From: Candidatus Merdibacter merdigallinarum
Lineage (GTDB): Bacteria; Bacillota_I; Bacilli_A; Erysipelotrichales; Erysipelotrichaceae
Assembly (NCBI GenBank): GCA_019118705.1
Contig: DWYK01000224.1
Coordinates: 1 to 35,556, forward strand
Direction of reading: 5' to 3'
Length of the DNA: 35,556 nt
This document shows positions 33,149 through 35,556 of this stretch, piece after piece; position 1 is the first letter of the stretch, and each line of letters begins with the position of its first letter. Position numbers and translations under genes: made by a program. The notes below the pieces were generated by a model. That model was given only the letters and a program-made list of their open reading frames with translations, made no database searches and was not told the DNA's origin.

Positions 33149-35266
33149 ATGCGGCAGAAGGATTATTTTGAGGCATACATTGACGGCTATGACAAGGTCG
33201 TAGTTTACATGTCGAAGCAAAGCTATGAAGGAAAGAGTGCACGGTTTTATCTGAAAGACAGCAAGGAACAGATCATCGAGCTGAAGATCTGTTCGATCGA
33301 GGATACGCAGAACAATTATCGAAAATACATCCTGGAGATCGAGGAAGAGCTGACGATCGGTGAAGAGTACTATGTTTATCATGAACACGCGCGCAAAACG
33401 ATCGCGGAGTATTCCTATATCGTGAAGACCGACCGGTTCGATGAGGAATTTTTCTATGACGGAAATGATCTGGGGACGATGTACAGCCGTCGGCACACTT
33501 CGTTTGCCCTGTGGGCACCGACGGCGTACCGCATCGTTTTGGAACTGAAACGCAATAACGGCCTCTGTGAAGCATTCGAGATGAAGCGCGGAGAGAAAGG
33601 TGTCTGGCGAACGACGGTGCCGGGCGATCTCAATGGGGTCGCGTATACGTATCATGTGCGGGTGAACGGCCGCTGGCGGGAGACGATCGATCCGTATGCG
33701 ATCTGCGGCGGTGCCAACAGTTCGGTCAGCGCCATCTGTGACCGGGAGAGCCTGCGGTTTCGGACCTATCCGCTGCCGCCGATGAGCAGCGCCTGTGATG
33801 CGGTCATCTATGAGACGAGCGTGCGTGACTTTACGATCCAGTCGGGCATCGGTGTGCATCATCCGGGAACCTTTCGCGGCTTTGTGGAAGAAAACCCGGT
33901 CACCCAGGCGATGCAGACCGGTTTCTCTTACCTGAGATCGCTGGGAATCACCCATGTGCAGCTGATGCCGGTCTTTGATTTTGGATCGGTCGATGAGGTC
34001 TATCCGCAGATGTTTTACAACTGGGGCTATGATCCGGTGCATTATCGCTGTCTGGAAGGAATCTACAGCACGGATATCCTGTCTTACTCCGCGCGGATGC
34101 GGGAGTTTGGACATCTGGTGGAGGAGTGCCACAAAAACGGCATTCGTGTCAATCTGGACGTCGTCTTCAATCACGTATATGACAAAGAGAACTTTGCCTT
34201 TGAGAACATCGTGCCGAATTATTTTTTCCTGATGAACGAGCAGGGGGATTTTTCCAACGGTTCCTGGTGCGGCAACGATATCGACACCACCCGTCGAATG
34301 AGCCGCCGTTACTTTATCGACACCTGTGTCTGGATGACCCGTTTTTATCATATCGATGGTCTGCGTCTGGATCTGATGGGCATCCTGAGCATCGATCTCG
34401 TCAATGAGATCTATCTGCGCTGCCGCAGCATCAACCCGGATTTTATGGTCTATGGCGAAGGCTGGGACATGCCGAGCTTTTTGCCTCAGGAACAGCGCGC
34501 CTCCATCCGCAACACCGGAAAGCTGCCGTTTGTCGCTCATTTTTCGGACCGTTTCCGCGATGTCATCAAAGGAAGCACCTCGGCTTATGAAATTGCCAAC
34601 AAGGGCTTTTGTACCGGAGCTGAGCATCTGCTGGATATCGTGAAAAACTGCCTGTGTGCCAGCTGTGTCGATTTCGGTGCCGGGCAGATGTTTGCCAATC
34701 CGCGCAATGTCATCAATTATGTGGAGTGTCATGACAATCATACATCCTGGGACAAGATGCGGGAGTGCTGCCGCGGGGAGGAGCGATGGATCCGCAAGCG
34801 CCGGCAGGAGATGATGATCGCGATGGTGCTGCTGGCGCAGGGGATCCCTTTCCTGCACAGCGGACAGGAGTTTGCACGCACCAAGCATGGCATCGGGAAC
34901 TCATATGATCAAAGCGATGCCATCAATCAGATCAACTATCTGCGCCGTAACGACTATCAGGATATGGTGGAGCATACGAAACTGTTGATCCGCATTCGTC
35001 GGGAACATCCGGCCTTCCGTTACAGCATCACCGAGGATCTTTATCAGCATGTATCCTTTGAGGAGATCGAAGGGCAGGCGCTGATCTATAAGGTGAAGGA
35101 CGGGCAGGAGGAGATCTGGAGCTTTTTCCATCCGGGCGCAACGACCCTGTATTACCATCTGCCGGGAAATGTCGATATCCTGTATTACAACGGTCCATCG
35201 ACCCTGACCGATCAGCAGGATCTGGAAATTCAGCCGTATACGACCATCGTCTGTCGTTTTCGCTGA
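33149..35266 (+). CDS. pulA: type I pullulanase (GH13)
   Basis: The 705-residue enzyme hydrolyses alpha-1,6 branch links in pullulan, glycogen and limit dextrins. There is no signal peptide, so it should work in the cytoplasm on imported or stored glucans. An N-terminal beta-domain (1-100) and a CBM48-like domain (about 104-205, FALWAPTA) precede the (beta/alpha)8 barrel. The barrel has the type I pullulanase motif YNWGYDP (290-296), region I DVVFNH (337-342), nucleophile D408 (GLRLDLMG), acid/base E437 (YGEGWD) and transition-state stabiliser D529 (CHDNH). A C-terminal beta-domain closes the protein. All catalytic residues are present. It appears to be transcribed alone. Confidence 0.95.
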   Translation: MRQKDYFEAYIDGYDKVVVYMSKQSYEGKSARFYLKDSKEQIIELKICSIEDTQNNYRKYILEIEEELTIGEEYYVYHEHARKTIAEYSYIVKTDRFDEEFFYDGNDLGTMYSRRHTSFALWAPTAYRIVLELKRNNGLCEAFEMKRGEKGVWRTTVPGDLNGVAYTYHVRVNGRWRETIDPYAICGGANSSVSAICDRESLRFRTYPLPPMSSACDAVIYETSVRDFTIQSGIGVHHPGTFRGFVEENPVTQAMQTGFSYLRSLGITHVQLMPVFDFGSVDEVYPQMFYNWGYDPVHYRCLEGIYSTDILSYSARMREFGHLVEECHKNGIRVNLDVVFNHVYDKENFAFENIVPNYFFLMNEQGDFSNGSWCGNDIDTTRRMSRRYFIDTCVWMTRFYHIDGLRLDLMGILSIDLVNEIYLRCRSINPDFMVYGEGWDMPSFLPQEQRASIRNTGKLPFVAHFSDRFRDVIKGSTSAYEIANKGFCTGAEHLLDIVKNCLCASCVDFGAGQMFANPRNVINYVECHDNHTSWDKMRECCRGEERWIRKRRQEMMIAMVLLAQGIPFLHSGQEFARTKHGIGNSYDQSDAINQINYLRRNDYQDMVEHTKLLIRIRREHPAFRYSITEDLYQHVSFEEIEGQALIYKVKDGQEEIWSFFHPGATTLYYHLPGNVDILYYNGPSTLTDQQDLEIQPYTTIVCRFR

Positions 35267-35300
35267 GCGACGGAACAGAAAGAATCGAACCTGAGAGCAG

Positions 35301-35336
35301 ACCGCTGGCACTGTATGTGATCCGGCGGTTTTTTTT
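35301..35336 (+). terminator. intrinsic terminator of pulA
   Basis: ACCGCTGG (35301-35308) pairs with CCGGCGGT (35322-35329), with one G-T pair, and runs into eight Ts. Confidence 0.85.
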
Positions 35337-35390
35337 AGTGATCTCCAAGATCTTTCCGTATATGAGAAGTGAGGGAAAGAAGGGGAACGA

Positions 35391-35556
35391 ATGAGCGAAG
35401 AAAACAGGACGGATCAAAGGAAAACCAGGGAGATGCTGCACTATGATGAGATCTGCAAGCACCTCCTCTCCTATAAGCCCATCCTCGCCCGCATCCTGAA
35501 GGAATGTGTGGAGGAATATCGCGATCTTTCATATGAGGCCATCCAGGCCTGCATCG
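35391..35556 (+). CDS. probable Rpn/PD-(D/E)XK nuclease family transposase-like protein (3'-truncated by window end)
   Basis: Only the first 55 codons are present. The ATG is preceded by AAGGGGAACGA. The readable part ends LLSYKPILARILKECVEEY, which resembles the N-terminus of the Rpn/PD-(D/E)XK nuclease-transposase family common in gut Clostridia and Erysipelotrichia, where LSxKPxLARILK is frequent. The catalytic D-ExK motif would lie beyond the window, so activity cannot be judged. If right, this marks the edge of a mobile or fast-duplicating gene. Confidence 0.5.
   Translation, partial: MSEENRTDQRKTREMLHYDEICKHLLSYKPILARILKECVEEYRDLSYEAIQACI

Overview
The window looks like chromosomal DNA from an anaerobic Bacillota (Firmicutes), most likely of the Erysipelotrichia type. 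The reasons are strong AGGAGG ribosome-binding sites, short ATGA-coupled operons, extended -10 promoters, a CBS-domain family II pyrophosphatase, a rubredoxin/flavodiiron system with fused short-chain acyl-CoA chemistry, and a teichoic-acid-like export cluster, at a moderately high GC content (mid-50s % by eye). The taxonomic call is inference; there is no rRNA or tRNA gene in the window to anchor it.

Layout. (1) 1-700: a small lipoprotein gene facing the nrdAB operon across a shared bidirectional terminator. (2) 713-4279, minus strand: nrdA-nrdB, class Ia ribonucleotide reductase. (3) 4290-4486: a divergent control region with a cre-like (CcpA) site and a pair of CCATGG palindromes. (4) 4487-9173: a tightly coupled three-gene operon encoding an acyl-CoA dehydrogenase fused to the FAD half of EtfA and to a rubredoxin, an A-type flavodiiron protein, and a propionate-type CoA-transferase. 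Read together, this could be a short-chain-acyl-CoA-driven oxygen (or NO) reductase, and it is the most interesting metabolic unit here. (5) 9319-12672: a GNAT acetyltransferase, then a YgiQ radical SAM protein translationally coupled to an ECF-type S component and followed by a DUF4430 protein. (6) 12951-18779: a very large secreted protein with three lamin-tail domains and a calcineurin-like phosphoesterase, interrupted at codon 82 by an in-frame TAG that most simply replaces a CAG. (7) 19040-20680, minus strand: CBS-DRTGG inorganic pyrophosphatase. (8) 20867-31666: a seven-gene, co-directional cell-surface polymer cluster (GT4, GT2 fusion, Wzm-like permease, Wzt-like ATPase, two HAD-type proteins, CDP-glycerol glycerophosphotransferase-type enzyme). 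Three of its proteins share one homologous C-terminal module of unknown function. (9) 31719-35266: proC, an XRE-type regulator with an inverted repeat over its own -10, and a cytoplasmic type I pullulanase. (10) 35391-end: the start of a probable Rpn/PD-(D/E)XK transposase-type nuclease, cut by the window edge.

No CRISPR array, tRNA, rRNA, complete insertion sequence or riboswitch was recognised. No gene-free stretch exceeds about 300 bases. The long ORFs antisense to nrdA, the CoA-transferase, the YgiQ gene and the giant surface gene are GC-driven shadows of the real genes.
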